Assembly: GCA_036897625.1 (NCBI GenBank)
Contig: JAYMTA010001249.1
Coordinates: 1-20,955, forward strand
Direction: 5' to 3'
From: Pelargonium cotyledonis
Taxonomy: Eukaryota > Streptophyta > Magnoliopsida > Geraniales > Geraniaceae
DNA length: 20,955 bases
Part shown: positions 9,578 through 20,486 of the stretch, one piece after another
Layout of the letters: the number at the start of each line of letters is the position of its first letter
How positions within the stretch are numbered: the stretch's first letter is position 1
Notes under the pieces: model-generated
Database searches by the model: none
Told to the model about the DNA's origin: nothing
Seen by the model: only the letters and a program-made list of their open reading frames with translations
Translations under genes and position numbers: made by a program

Positions 9578-12500
9578 ATGTCGGAGTCCGGCAAGCTGCG
9601 GCTGGTTCGCTGCCCCAAGTGCCAGAATCTTCTCCCGGAGCTCGCTGATTACTTCGTGTATCAGTGCGGTGGTTGTGGAGCTGTTCTTCGAGGTACGTTT
9701 TTTTGGTATCTTCTGGTTTATGATTGTACTGTGCATAGTTGGTGGAGGATCTTGTTTGTCTCTTTAATTTTCCCATTTTGTTTGGTTGGTGATGAAATGT
9801 AGGAAAAGTAGAGAAATCATATTTTGGCAACCTAATATTGCTTAAAATTTGATATTTTTGGAATGTAACTAGGTTTCTTAAAACACCTTCTCTCAATTAA
9901 AAGTTTTAAGGAAGTGGTTTTGTTTTGGTTTCCTGATTTTTAAGAGTGGAGTTCTTGTCCTCTCAATTCGCAGCGAAAAATAAACCTCAGGAAACAGATT
10001 GCTTATCAGAGAATAATGAGGAAGAAAGGGCTGGAGGAGGTTCATTGAAACCCAAGGATTTGATGGAGGAAGGGCAAGTCCATGTGAGTGAAGCTTCGGT
10101 TGCAGATGTCGCGTCAAATGCTGACCATTTGGGACGTGATCAGAGGGGTTTGGAAGGCGATGATGTTGGATATGCTGAGAGAAATGGAGACCAATCAGAA
10201 ATGCAGGCTACCGATAATGGTGTAGATATGAATGTCAACAAGGATGAGGTCAGCCATCTAAAGGGAAGAGAGCAAGAGGAATCAGTCTCCCAAATTGGCT
10301 ATGCAAGTGGGTCTCATAGGTCTGGAAAGATGTCCAATTGGCGAATTGGGGAGCGAGGCAAGATGGAGGAATTGCGGAGAAACCCAAGAAGCCACACTTC
10401 AAATTATATGGACGAGGGCCCTTCTAATCATCATGCAAAGTCTTCCTACAGCTTTGGGGAGCCAGTGTGGACGCGTAATGATCCCGACGGAGTCCAGAGA
10501 GTTAAATACCTTGAACAAGATCGAGTTGAGCTTCTGAGGAAGCTGGATGAGCTGAAGGATCAGCTTAGTCGGTCTTGTGACGTGGGAGATAAACCAAAAG
10601 AAAAGGTTCCTCTAGATAGGAGAATGGTTCCTCCAGATCCCTATGGTAACTCCGATACTTGGCTTCCAGATGGTTCATTCGGCTCAAATCGAACTTCAAT
10701 GCAACTTCTAGGGGCTGATAAACACGTTCCTGGACCTTCATATTTCAATCACTGTCCCGAGCAATTTCCTTATTCCAATAGGCATGAAAGAGCTATGCAT
10801 GGAGTTTATCCTTCAATGCATAGTTCTAATCATATGCCTGGTAATGGAGATCCTTTTGCACCCCAAATGCTCATTAGAGCTCCACACCAGCTACATGGTC
10901 ATTACCAACAACAATCATCTCATCCATACTTTTCTGGGCAATATATGGATCCCAACCCTGCTTCATTTGAACCATATCCTCATAACAAAATCTTTCATCA
11001 GCCTTCCTGCTCTTGTATCCAGTGCTATAACAAACATCACCAACCTTCATTGCCTGTTCCACGGGCAGCTTTCAGCCATAAAAGATTCCCGGACATGCAA
11101 CAAAGTAATTCCATGATGTGCCATAATGATAACTTCACTGCATTTGGTTCGCATATTCACAACCCTAGGGCCTCCATTCCTTCCCAGTTGACTTCTCGTA
11201 ACCCACAGATTAATACAAGTTGGCCAAGTGATGTTGACTCTGAAATGGGTGGTTATGTTCACTACCGTCCTCAGAGGGTGGTGCTAGCCAGTGGTGGTCG
11301 CCGTTGCCGTCCTATAGCTGGTGGTGCTCCATTTATAACATGCAATAATTGTTTTGAACTGCTTCAACTTCCCAAGAAAGTATTGCGTATGGTGAAGAAA
11401 CAACAAAAAATACAGTGTGGAACCTGTTCGACAGTAATGAATTTTGCTGTTGCCAACAACAAACTACTTGTTTCTGTTCATACAGAAACAAAGAAAAGTC
11501 TTGTGGAGGTTGATGATTACTCTGATGGGATTAACAACGGCACTTCATATTCTCGCGACCCTATCAAGCGGACTAATATTACTTTCTCTTCTGACGATTT
11601 TGATAATTCTGGTTATGAATTTCAGTCACTGGATAGAGAACCTCCTTCACTGTCAACAGGAAAGGTTTCAAACTCAAGCAACCCTCAGGAGATGCAGAGC
11701 TTTCATTCTTCATCTTCCAGTATCTCAGAGAATGAAAACAGTCCAGACAGTTTAGTTGCTGCAGTAGAGGGGGCTCATTCTGTTCAGCAGTCAATCAATG
11801 CTGCACGGTCTCCACCACCCCCTGGTTCACCTCTTCAAGAACATTTTGAGTTTTCTTCTAATAACCATTCCGTGAACCGATTTGGGAAAGGAAACCGCAG
11901 TAGTCGCTCTGATCACGAGAAAGTTATGCCAAACAAGAAGGCAACTCGACAGAATTCTCTAAAAGAGGAATCTCTAGCAATGGAAATGGAAGTGTCATTC
12001 AATGAGTACTCAAATACTGGCATCTCTCAAGATTCCAGGGACTCAAGCCGAGAGGAGGATCGACCTAGAACAAACAAGGGAGGTGAATCATTTTTTACAA
12101 ATATTATCAAGAAGAGCTTCAGAGATTTCGCTCGATCTAGTCAAACTGGTGAGCATGGCAAGTGTAATGTTTCAGTAAATGGCCATTCCATGTCTGATCG
12201 GTTGGTTAAGAAGGCTGAAAAGCTGGCTGGACCAATTCAACCTGGGGAATATTGGTAAGTATGCTCTTGCAAACACCAGTGCATTAATTCTAAATTTATT
12301 TGGTTTTATGAATGCTTTCATTTCTGTGATGACCAATGCATGCTTAATCAGAGTTTAAAATAGCTGGTTTTATGGTATTACACTATTACTGTTCAGTTAC
12401 GTTGTAAGAAACCCAATTAAAAATAAAATATGCTTTCACAAAACTAGTTCCTGGTGCCATGCTTCCTTTAAGTCATAGTTAGTCCTGGAACTAAAAAGAA

Positions 12501-13473
12501 GGGTCCCGAATTAATATTGAATGGGACCATCAGATTTGTGCCTGAATTTATTAGCTGATTGAATGAGATTTAGATTACCTTCAACCAATTATTATGGACA
12601 TATACTGGCTTCAAATTCATCATGTACTTGTAAAGTTTGATCTTTTTAATCCTAGGAAAACTTTCAATGTTGCACTATCTTACTGTGCTAATGTCTTTGT
12701 AATTCTCCAATTGCTTGAACCAGGTATGATTCCCGAGCTGGATTCTGGGGTATCAATGGTGGACCTTGTCTTGGAATAATTCTTGTAAGATCATCTATTT
12801 CTGTTATAACAGTCATTGGTGATTGCTCTTATTCCCATCTACAATATTGAAAAATGTCTTCCTTTTGCAGCCATTTATTGAAGAGCTTAATTATCCCATC
12901 CCTGAGAACTGTGCTGGGGGAACTACCGGTGTTTTTGTAAACGGTAGAGAGCTTCACCAGAAAGATTTGGATTTGCTTGCTAGTCGTGGACTTCCAACGA
13001 CCAGAGATAGATCTTACATTGTTGAGATTTCTGGGAGGGTCTTAGACGAGGACACTGGTGAAGAATTAGATAGCCTTGGCAGACTTGCACCAACGTAAGT
13101 GCCAATGCGTTTACAACCCTGTTTCTCAGTGAATAGAATTGTTTTAAATATAAAATGCGGCTCTATTATTTATTTGATGTCATATATTAATACGAGGGAT
13201 AGAAATTATTATCATCAACTAGTGTGACTTTCATTTCAGGACATCCTGAAACCTACATAGAGTAGAACCCTATCAAGTAGTAAAGAAATGCCATGAAATG
13301 TGAATCTCTTGAGCAAAAAATGCTCCTTATTTGCTTTGTTTATGAAATATTTACCAACTCCATTAGAACACGAGTTAAAATGTTTCGACATTTGAAACAG
13401 AGTTGAGAAGGTGAAGCATGGATTTGGCATGAAACCCCCCAAAGCAGTGGCGGGTGCAGCAGAACGTATTTGA
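9578..13473 (+). CDS. EDR4: DUF3133 zinc-ribbon protein, EDR4-like
   Basis: Exons 9578-9692, 9974-12254, 12724-12784, 12871-13094 and 13401-13473 join with GT-AG sites into 917 aa. The N terminus KLRLVRCPKCQNLL has a four-cysteine ribbon (C12, C15, C30, C33) typical of EDR4-like proteins. A predicted coiled coil spans about 214-240. A second ribbon, the DUF3133 'probable zinc-ribbon', has C495-x2-C498 and C520-x2-C523. The long middle is low-complexity, Ser- and His/Pro-rich. The C-terminal part, from about 799 (WYDSRAGFWGINGGPCLG, then ENCAGG.TGVFVNGRELHQ), is a conserved tail that I associate with the longer DUF3133 proteins (At3g61670/At2g46380, 'extra-large G-like') more than with the shorter EDR4 itself. 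Arabidopsis EDR4 is a negative regulator of powdery-mildew resistance that acts with EDR1 and clathrin. That role is inferred here only by family. Confidence 0.88.
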
Positions 13474-15066
13474 GGAGATTCTTGCCTTGGCAAAATTGGA
13501 TGCCATACCAAATTCAGTGTAAGGAAATAGTATATGTTTGGCGTGTTCCTGATGTCTGGTAGCTATTTGTTCGCTAGTTTTTAGTTTTTATGTTTGATTT
13601 GTTTCAAGTGTTGGGAATGTGACCTACATTGTGATTGTGTAAGTAAATTCTATAATTTTTTACACTTGATATATGAGAGTGCACTGCTAATTAACTGTAT
13701 ATTTTTGTTTCTACATACCATAGTTTATAAAATCCAAACTTCTATATGTGTCGGTCCGGTCTGTTTGTAAAAACATGCGTGAGACTACGATGACTCTGAA
13801 TAAAAAAAATAAGACTAAATTAGTTTATTTATGTAACATGCAATGCAGGTCTATGGTGTGAACAAAAAAGAAAAAAGAATAGGATGCTCCACAATTGGTT
13901 CAGAGATTCACATTGCCTCTTGCATTATAAAACCACTATTTTCTTTCATTTTCTTTTTCACTGTTCATATTTTATATGAAACTTTCTGGGGATGTTTCAA
14001 TATTGCATCATATTTACAGCTTAAAATTTTGAAGTTTATAGGTGTATATCCAATGATAATATGATTAATTTATTTGAAGGTAAATTTAGTTATTGGAATT
14101 GCTTCATTAATGGCATAAAGTTATGGTTATCAGAACAATATTTTAAAAAGGTTTGTGTGTTAGAAGACTGAACCTGTAATTTTATTTACACCAACCCTTT
14201 ACATAGATACTATTAAATCTCAATTACAAATGGATAAAAACAAATATACTGCATGTGATATTGTGATGTGTGTATTTTATTTTAATACCTTTATGTAATA
14301 AAAGAAATAATTGTCTTGTGTCCCAGACTGAATTGAATTTAAGAATTCAATACAACCTGTCACTAGCAAAAAACATTCATTGTATAACTTCAAGACTCTT
14401 GCTGTAATATATTATACTTAAACTTTTTAATCAATAATTAAATACAAAGACATGTGACTGTGAGAACCATAATTTGGTTTTGTTAGGTGACAACAATAAA
14501 CATTATATTTTATATGCAATGTGACACGCCACCAATATATATTTATTGTACAAAACTGAGATTGATGAGTGATTTTAGAAAATTATGTTAACTTCTTTGG
14601 CTTCACTATGCAATTGATCCAAAATTAGTCAAGAAATACAATTTTACACAATACAATAATTTTGTCTATGAAATCTGCAAAGTTTAGATGTCACATCTAA
14701 ATCACATATTATAATTATTGACTTGAGTAGTATTCTAAGAAAAAAAACAACAAACTTCAAATAAAAGCAAGAAACCAGAGACTTTTGTAATTAAATTGTG
14801 CACAGAAAATTAAGTAACCATACCTAATTAAAATTAGTAGTTTAATGAAATGTATTAAAAGAAAGGTTAGTTTTGTTATTGTGTGTAAAATGTCATTAAG
14901 GTAAGGACATTTGTAGTGTCAACATCAAATTATTTACTACTACTATTAATTTATTTCATTTAACAGATCATAGCTAATTTAAAAGGGAATTGCTACTTCC
15001 ATTTCTGGGAGAAACACAAGGCTTCATTACCAGATAACAGAGATTGTTGGCTGATACTCCATTGAA
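13474..15066. other. intergenic DNA between the EDR4-like and TBL genes
   Basis: It begins with the EDR4-like 3' UTR and continues as AT-rich DNA with small inverted repeats, for example an 8-bp stem with a 4-base loop at 14332-14351. No gene or clear transposon is seen. I could not pick a convincing TATA box for the TBL gene; a weak TTTAAAA lies about 90 bases before its ATG. Confidence 0.6.
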
Positions 15067-17459
15067 ATGAGGCTTGATTCCAAATCTTTCTCATACCAAA
15101 ACCAAAATCACAAGCACACCCATGTCTTCGTTAAGCTTGCCATCTCGTTTCTCTTTATGGGTCTCGCTTTTCGCCTCCTCTCTCCTCATTCAATCTTGTT
15201 TCCAACTCCATTTCTGGAGACACAGACACAGGCTGAGACACCCACCACTCTTGCACAGATCAATACAGAGTCCTCTGAAGATTCTTTGCCACCTGATTTC
15301 ATATCAACTCAAGCTCAAGCTCTAGCTCAAGCTTTTGTTTCTCATTCTGATTCTGCTGGCTATGTTCCAAGCAACAATACCCAATCTTTTGAAAATGGTA
15401 ATGGCATGTTCCTCTTTTTTTGCTTTTGTCTGGTTTGAGAAAATCCAGATCTTTGAACTCAAAATGGTTGGTGGGTTTTCATAAAAATTTCTCCTTTTGC
15501 AGTACTACTTGGATATTAACATTATCAATTATGGGTTTGTGGTTATATCTTTGTTGTGTGCTATGTGTTTGTTGATTTGCCTGTGAGACCAGTGATGTTT
15601 TCTTGTCTAGAATTGTACTGATTTTATGCACACAAATGAATGTATTTGCAGGTGAATGTGATATATTTGTTGGAGAATGGGTTAGGGACCCATCAGGTCC
15701 AGCTTACACTAATGAGAGCTGTCATGTAATTGAAGATCATCAGAATTGTATGAGGAATGGGAGGCCCGATTCTGGGTACCAATATTGGAGGTGGCAGCCC
15801 CGGGACTGTGACCTCCCCAAGTTCGATCCTCGCAGCTTCCTTCGTCTCATGAGGGACAAAACATGGGCCTTCATCGGCGATTCCATTTCGCGCAACCATG
15901 TTCAGTCTTTGCTCTGCATTCTCTCTCAGGTATAATACCATTTCAACTTTCAATTGTCTACTGCACTTCAAATTATGCTTCCATAGCTTATCATTCAAGC
16001 ATAAACATCAATCCATTGTCTACTGGAATGACCAACAAGGACTGGCCTGAGTTGTGTCATCTTGTTGTGTGTCTCAACTTGTTGTTAATGTTGGTGGGTC
16101 ATGCTCATAATCAGTATAGGTTTTGTTGAGGAGAACAGCTGTTTGTTTGATGGTTAGACTTGTGCTTTTAAGAGGTTATGAGGTCGATTTCTGGGCAGGT
16201 GTGGTTTACCTACCTTTTAAATACACAACTTGTTAAACAACTTATACTAATTTGTAGTTTTTGAAATCCATATTACATTCATCAGAGCTTCAAAATTTGC
16301 ATTAATGGGTGTAAATACTTGTAGTTGGGAGAGACCAACCCTTTCCGTCAAAGTTACATAGTACTCCCTCTGTCTCAAAGTGGACAATCATTCTGGGACG
16401 AATTGGACAAAATTAGGCGGTATTGGATTTCTGAAATCTAGCTAAGACATGAGTGTGTTTCGCAATGTGAGAACCCGACATAGACCCTACAGCAGCAACC
16501 CGCAGCATGAACATTCTAAAGGTTTCTTGTGTATGGACCTACTGCAACTAGACATGTTCATCACACAACTTGCAATGGAATTGCTTCTGTCCTGTTTTGG
16601 TTTGTAGCATTATATTCTGATCTGTCCTAAGGTCCCACAGATAGTGTTTGATGGGATTCTAAATATTTTTGTGGCACAGGTGGAACCAGCAAATGAGGTC
16701 TACCATGATGAAGAGTACAAATCCAAAAGATGGCATTTTCCTTTTCACAACTTCACTCTTTCTGTAATTTGGACGCCATTCTTGGTTAAAGCTGCCATTT
16801 TTGAGGACATAAATGGAGTTTCTACATCAGAAATCCAGCTCTATCTTGATGAACTCGACCCAAAATGGACCGAGCAGTACAAGGACATTGATTACGCAGT
16901 GATCGCCGGAGGAAAATGGTTTCTCAAAACTGCAATTTACCATGAGAACAACACTGTCATTGGCTGCCACTACTGCCCGGGAAAGAACTTAACAGAGTTA
17001 TTTGACTACGCATATCGCACAACTCTCAAGCTCGTTTTCAACTTCTTCTTGAGCTCAGACCACAAAGCAATTGTGTTCCTCAGAACTACCACACCAGACC
17101 ATTTCGAGAACGGAGAATGGTTCAGCGGAGGGAGCTGCAACAGAACAGAGCCCTTTAAAGACGGAGAGATTGATATGAGAGGCATAGATGCGACAATGCG
17201 GGATATTGAGTTGGAAGAATATAGGAAGGCTGCAGCTATGGGAGATGGAAAGGCGGCGGATTTGAAGCTTTTGGATACAACGCGGCTTTCGTTGCTGAGG
17301 CCGGATGGGCACCCGGGACCTTACAGGCAGTTCCAGCCATTTGCAGAGAACAAAGATGCTCAAGTTCAGAACGATTGTCTGCACTGGTGCTTGCCCGGGC
17401 CGATAGACACTTGGAGTGATTTGGTAATGGCAACGCTACTAAACAGGCATAGTGGTTGA
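15067..17459 (+). CDS. TBL25/TBL26: trichome birefringence-like (TBL) polysaccharide O-acetyltransferase
   Basis: Exons 15067-15397, 15652-15929 and 16680-17459 give 462 aa. TBL proteins are Golgi type II membrane enzymes that add O-acetyl groups to cell-wall polysaccharides. A single membrane segment follows a basic N terminus (about residues 20-40, VFVKLAISFLFMGLAFRLL), and a variable stem runs to about 110. The TBL domain opens with ECDIFVGEWVRDPSGPAY, contains the GDS motif FIGDSISRNH (Ser188), and ends with the DxxH motif DCLHWCLPGPIDTW (D435, H438). These supply the catalytic Ser-Asp-His residues of the family. The region YHDEEYKSKRWHFPFHNFT ... LSVIWTPFLVKA resembles the TBL23-26 group, whose Arabidopsis members act as mannan O-acetyltransferases (MOATs). 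The subgroup and mannan substrate are inferred from recalled similarity. Both introns are GT-AG and the frame is intact. Confidence 0.92.
16362..16415. mobile_element. possible Stowaway-type MITE remnant in TBL intron 2
   Basis: TACTCCCTCTGTCTCAAAG resembles the terminal repeat of Stowaway MITEs (TA target, then CTCCCTCYGTCYCA). About 25 bases later GGACAATCATTCTGGGACG resembles the opposite arm of such an element before its terminal GGAGGGAG. The right end is not complete, so this is a degraded or deleted copy at best. Confidence 0.3.
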
Positions 17460-17900
17460 TTTGATTTATTTACACAACCTCAGCTTAGATTTATATCCAG
17501 ATGGCTTCACATGAACATAATGCAGTTTTGAAATCCAAAGCCATGAGGAGTTAGATTCACTTGATCATGTGTTATATGCAGTACACAAATCTGTATTTTC
17601 TATACATTATTCAATTATATGGCCAAATCTCATAATCCATGATAATGATAATAAATTGACAACTTTCAGTTCAGTTCTATGAACAGGTTAATGATGCACA
17701 ACTTTTCTGAGTCAATATCTTAATGCACTAGAAATAACCAAAGATGGTCATTTATTCACAAAGTGATTCTGGGTCACAACATTAGTCACTTGGATTGAAA
17801 AACATACTGCAACTTGAAACATAAGTTTTATGTGGCAACAAACTACATAAACATATTAAATTTCATGTAATCAAATTGCAAGTCTACACCTCTCTTCTTT
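17460..17900. other. convergent 3' intergenic region
   Basis: The stop codons of the plus-strand TBL gene and the minus-strand small membrane protein gene face each other across 441 bases of AT-rich DNA. Both 3' UTRs must lie here and may overlap. Nothing else is recognised. Confidence 0.6.
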
Positions 17901-20177
17901 CTACTTGGTTTGTGGTTGAGTATTTGCATTGCTGTTTTCGAGCTTAAGGAACCGATCCTGCAAATTGCGATATATATAAATGAGATGTTTGACCAATAAC
18001 CACCATCCAAAAGTTAATCCTATCATTCATTCAGATCTCTAAACAGCTCAATAGAGGACAATGCTCCACATTTACAACTAAATAAACTTAAGGATAATGC
18101 AAACATGAGTTAAGTACCATATTCAGTCTGTCACAGAGTTTCCAGGCATTTAGCATCTTAAGCAAAATGATATGGGCTACAATCTAAACTATTTCGATGC
18201 ACATACTAATATTTTTTATGCAAGCATAATAAGAACTGGGGTATTCTTAAACCAAACCTTGTCAGTGTGGGACAAGTCTATTTTTTTTATTTACTCTACA
18301 TAACTTACAACAAAAGCGAACAGTGTAAGGCTTTAAAAAGGTGGAACTGTGAGTTGTATGGAATGTGGATATTAGGAAAAAGGATTTGTAAAGCGCTACA
18401 ACATATACAGATCTACACTGAAGAGCTACACCTACAAATCTGTGGGGAAAGAAGAGAACTGGAGGATATACTACTGGCAGACGAGGAAGATTTGATGAAA
18501 GAAAAGGCTTGGATTGCTTGGAAAGTAATACTTCCTATTTTCATAATGTGCTGATAGTCATACAATTGACTAGCTTTTCAAGCTACTTATCCTTACACGA
18601 AGATTAGGAAATTGTAGGTCTAGCTGCTGTGGTTATTATTGCAATATATTTACAACCAAGAGACAAGTCAACCTTATGCTATTCTTACAAACAATTATAG
18701 CAATGGCCACTGAAGAACATGATTCAAGGCTAACACAAATAAATTTACAAAGTGAAATATGGGAAGCCATTAAAGAATTATCGTCAAATAATGACCCAGG
18801 GCTGGATGGATTTACTGGAAACTTTATCAAAATAGATGAGACGTAGTTAAGAAGGATGTTATAGATGCAGTTCAGAGCTACTTTCCGTCCCCCTGTTTTA
18901 CAGTAAGACATGGCTGGTAATTATTCCTATGATATGAATTTTAACACCAACAATGAGATGAGACCTATTAGCTCGTATTCCTTTCATTAAACAAGATTTC
19001 TCTCAAAGATCATATACATAAAACTCAGTTGGGGGCTACCAAAAGTCATAGAGAAGAACAAATTGGATTCACCATAGGTAGAAACGCCACAGATTGTCCA
19101 AGAGTTCAATACTATGTACTTTTGTGGAAATGTGACGATGAAGATTGGTTTTTCTAAGGCATATGACTATATGAGCAATTGAAATGGGATCTCCTATATT
19201 TCAGGTACTTAAGGAAGCTTGGAATTTTTACTTGGCTTAGAGATGTGTGGAGGTCTATTTGTACTCCATCAGCCCAAATGAGAATAGATATGGCAATTTC
19301 AAATCAACTGGGGGTGTATGGCAAAGGGAACCTCTTTCTTCTTTATTATTTCTAGTGGCATACGAAGCAATTAAGCAGGACATTAAAGAAGAAAATAGGC
19401 GAAGGACTTATTTGACATTTGCTGATTTCACATGCCAAGACTTGACTTGAGCATCTCACATATTCTATGTTGACGATATGGTGCTATATTGTAATGGGGT
19501 AAAAAGTCAATTGAAAATGTGATGTTACCCAAGGATTATGCTCAGGCTTCAGGGCAAGAGATCATTTTTTGGGAAATGTTCATATTTTTGCTGTAGTGCT
19601 TGCTCCAAAGGGTTTGTGAAAGAGTTGCACTATATACCTAGATATGCCAAGCAACCTTCCCTTGGAAATATACTTAACGGTCACTATCTTGAAAGGTGCA
19701 ACTAAAGTTGGCTACTTTGATAGTCTAATTCAAAAGAGAGAACAAGAACTGAAAGCTAGCAAGCTCAATGGTTAACTCATGGTGGAAGGATGACCTTGAT
19801 AAATAATCTTTTCAGCTCAAACCAACAGATTTTAATCTGACATTTGGGTTCAAAGAAAACAAAGGAATCTATAATCTAAACATTTTAGGGCTGCAAATCA
19901 AATCTAAACATTCAAAATAAGAAATCGGATCTAAACTCAAATCATTAGCGACAAAGCACAATATCAAATAAATAGATCCAACGACACACGATTAAATCAC
20001 TAGAGGCAAGAGAAAATGGAATTAGGGTTTCGAGAATCCAGAAGACATTTACATATAAAGAGAGATGAAAGGAGTTACGTTATCAACGAAGAGGAGGTTG
20101 GCGACGACCACAGCGCCGACGATTGATCCCAAAATGGTGACCGGTCCGGTCAGAAGGCTCCATTTTCTGTATATCAT
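17901..20177 (-). CDS. 51-aa single-pass membrane protein, unknown function
   Basis: Exon 1 runs from 20177 down to 20079 (33 codons, phase 0) and starts MIYRKWSLLTGPVTILG. It is followed by a hydrophobic Val/Ala/Leu-rich segment (about residues 12-31) ending FVDN, and a GTAACT donor at 20078. Exon 2 runs from 17957 down to 17901, after a TTTGCAG acceptor, and reads DRFLKLENSNANTQPQTK then TAG. The join is in frame and gives a short basic N terminus, one membrane span and a polar tail. The layout would suit a small mitochondrial or other organelle inner-membrane protein, but I do not recognise the family. Support comes from the matching intron phase, good splice sites, and the TATA box and site II elements upstream. 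The 2,121-bp intron contains a decayed LINE in the opposite orientation. RNA evidence would settle it. Confidence 0.65.
18290..19825 (+). pseudogene. decayed L1-type LINE ORF2 (reverse transcriptase) inside an intron
   Basis: Broken frames on the plus strand follow the order of a plant L1 ORF2. They are: a linker between endonuclease and RT (ALKRWNCELYG ... LMKEKAWIAW, about 18330-18515); NNDPGLDGFTGNF near 18788-18823; the RT motif A-like FSKAYD at 19150-19167; WQREPLSSLLF (normally RQGDPLSPLLF) near 19318-19350; the catalytic-box FYVDD at 19463-19477; LKGATKVGYFDSLIQK near 19690-19737; and HGGRMTLINNLF near 19777-19815. Stops and frameshifts interrupt it throughout. Neither the N-terminal endonuclease nor the 3' zinc finger and poly(A) is seen, so both ends are lost. 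It lies antisense to the host small-protein gene. Confidence 0.8.
20021..20030 (-). promoter_or_regulatory. telo-box (AAACCCTAAT)
   Basis: On the minus strand AAACCCTAAT lies about 50 bases downstream of the exon 1 donor of the 51-aa protein gene. Telo-boxes are usually found near the start of plant ribosomal-protein and other growth-linked genes, often together with site II elements, which this gene also has. Confidence 0.4.
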
Positions 20178-20277
20178 CTTCTTCTACAATTCTGCAACTG
20201 CAATTGTAATCACCTCTGCTATCTTCCCAGGAACACAGATTGTGGATTAATATACAACTTATATGGTATTATGGGGT

Positions 20278-20340
20278 TGGGCTTTTATAGGCCCATTGGG
20301 CTAAATTTGCAGGCCCTCTACTACTGGGCTCAGTTCAAGT
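20278..20340 (-). promoter_or_regulatory. TATA box and site II elements of the 51-aa protein gene
   Basis: A minus-strand TATAAAA lies at 20289-20283, about 106 bases before the start codon. Around it are four TGGGCY (site II) motifs: 20278-20283, 20290-20295 (minus), 20297-20302 and 20335-20340. The middle pair forms GGCCCATTGGGCT. Site II elements bind TCP factors and are enriched in promoters of plant ribosomal and mitochondrial respiratory-chain genes. That suggests, without proving, a housekeeping or mitochondrial role for the small protein. Confidence 0.6.
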
Positions 20341-20486
20341 TCACTATTAAATATACAGGCCTAGTCGCCTCAAATTTTGGACAAATAAACCGTGACAATA
20401 TGGTTCTTGCACCAGCAATCGCAGCTTCAGTCATGTTCTTGAAGTCGCGACCCTCGGTCTGTTGCATGGGAAAACAAACTGGCAGC

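Noticed and set aside
13229-13244. Alternative acceptor TTTCATTTCAG in EDR4-like intron 4
   Set aside because: Using it would end the protein after two more residues (Thr-Ser-stop). The acceptor at 13400 instead gives the conserved VEKVKHGFGMK tail.
14332-14351. Small hairpin, 8-bp stem and 4-base loop
   Set aside because: AT-rich short inverted repeats are expected by chance here, and it lies far from any gene end.
19463-19477. YVDD box read as a Copia LTR retrotransposon
   Set aside because: The surrounding motifs (DPGLDGF, FSKAYD, WQREPLSSLLF, GGRMTLINNLF) and their order are those of L1-type LINE ORF2, not Copia.
20065-20250. 61-codon plus-strand frame at the right side
   Set aside because: It is the antisense of exon 1 and the 5' UTR of the 51-aa gene; the minus strand has the coherent start, membrane span, donor site and promoter.
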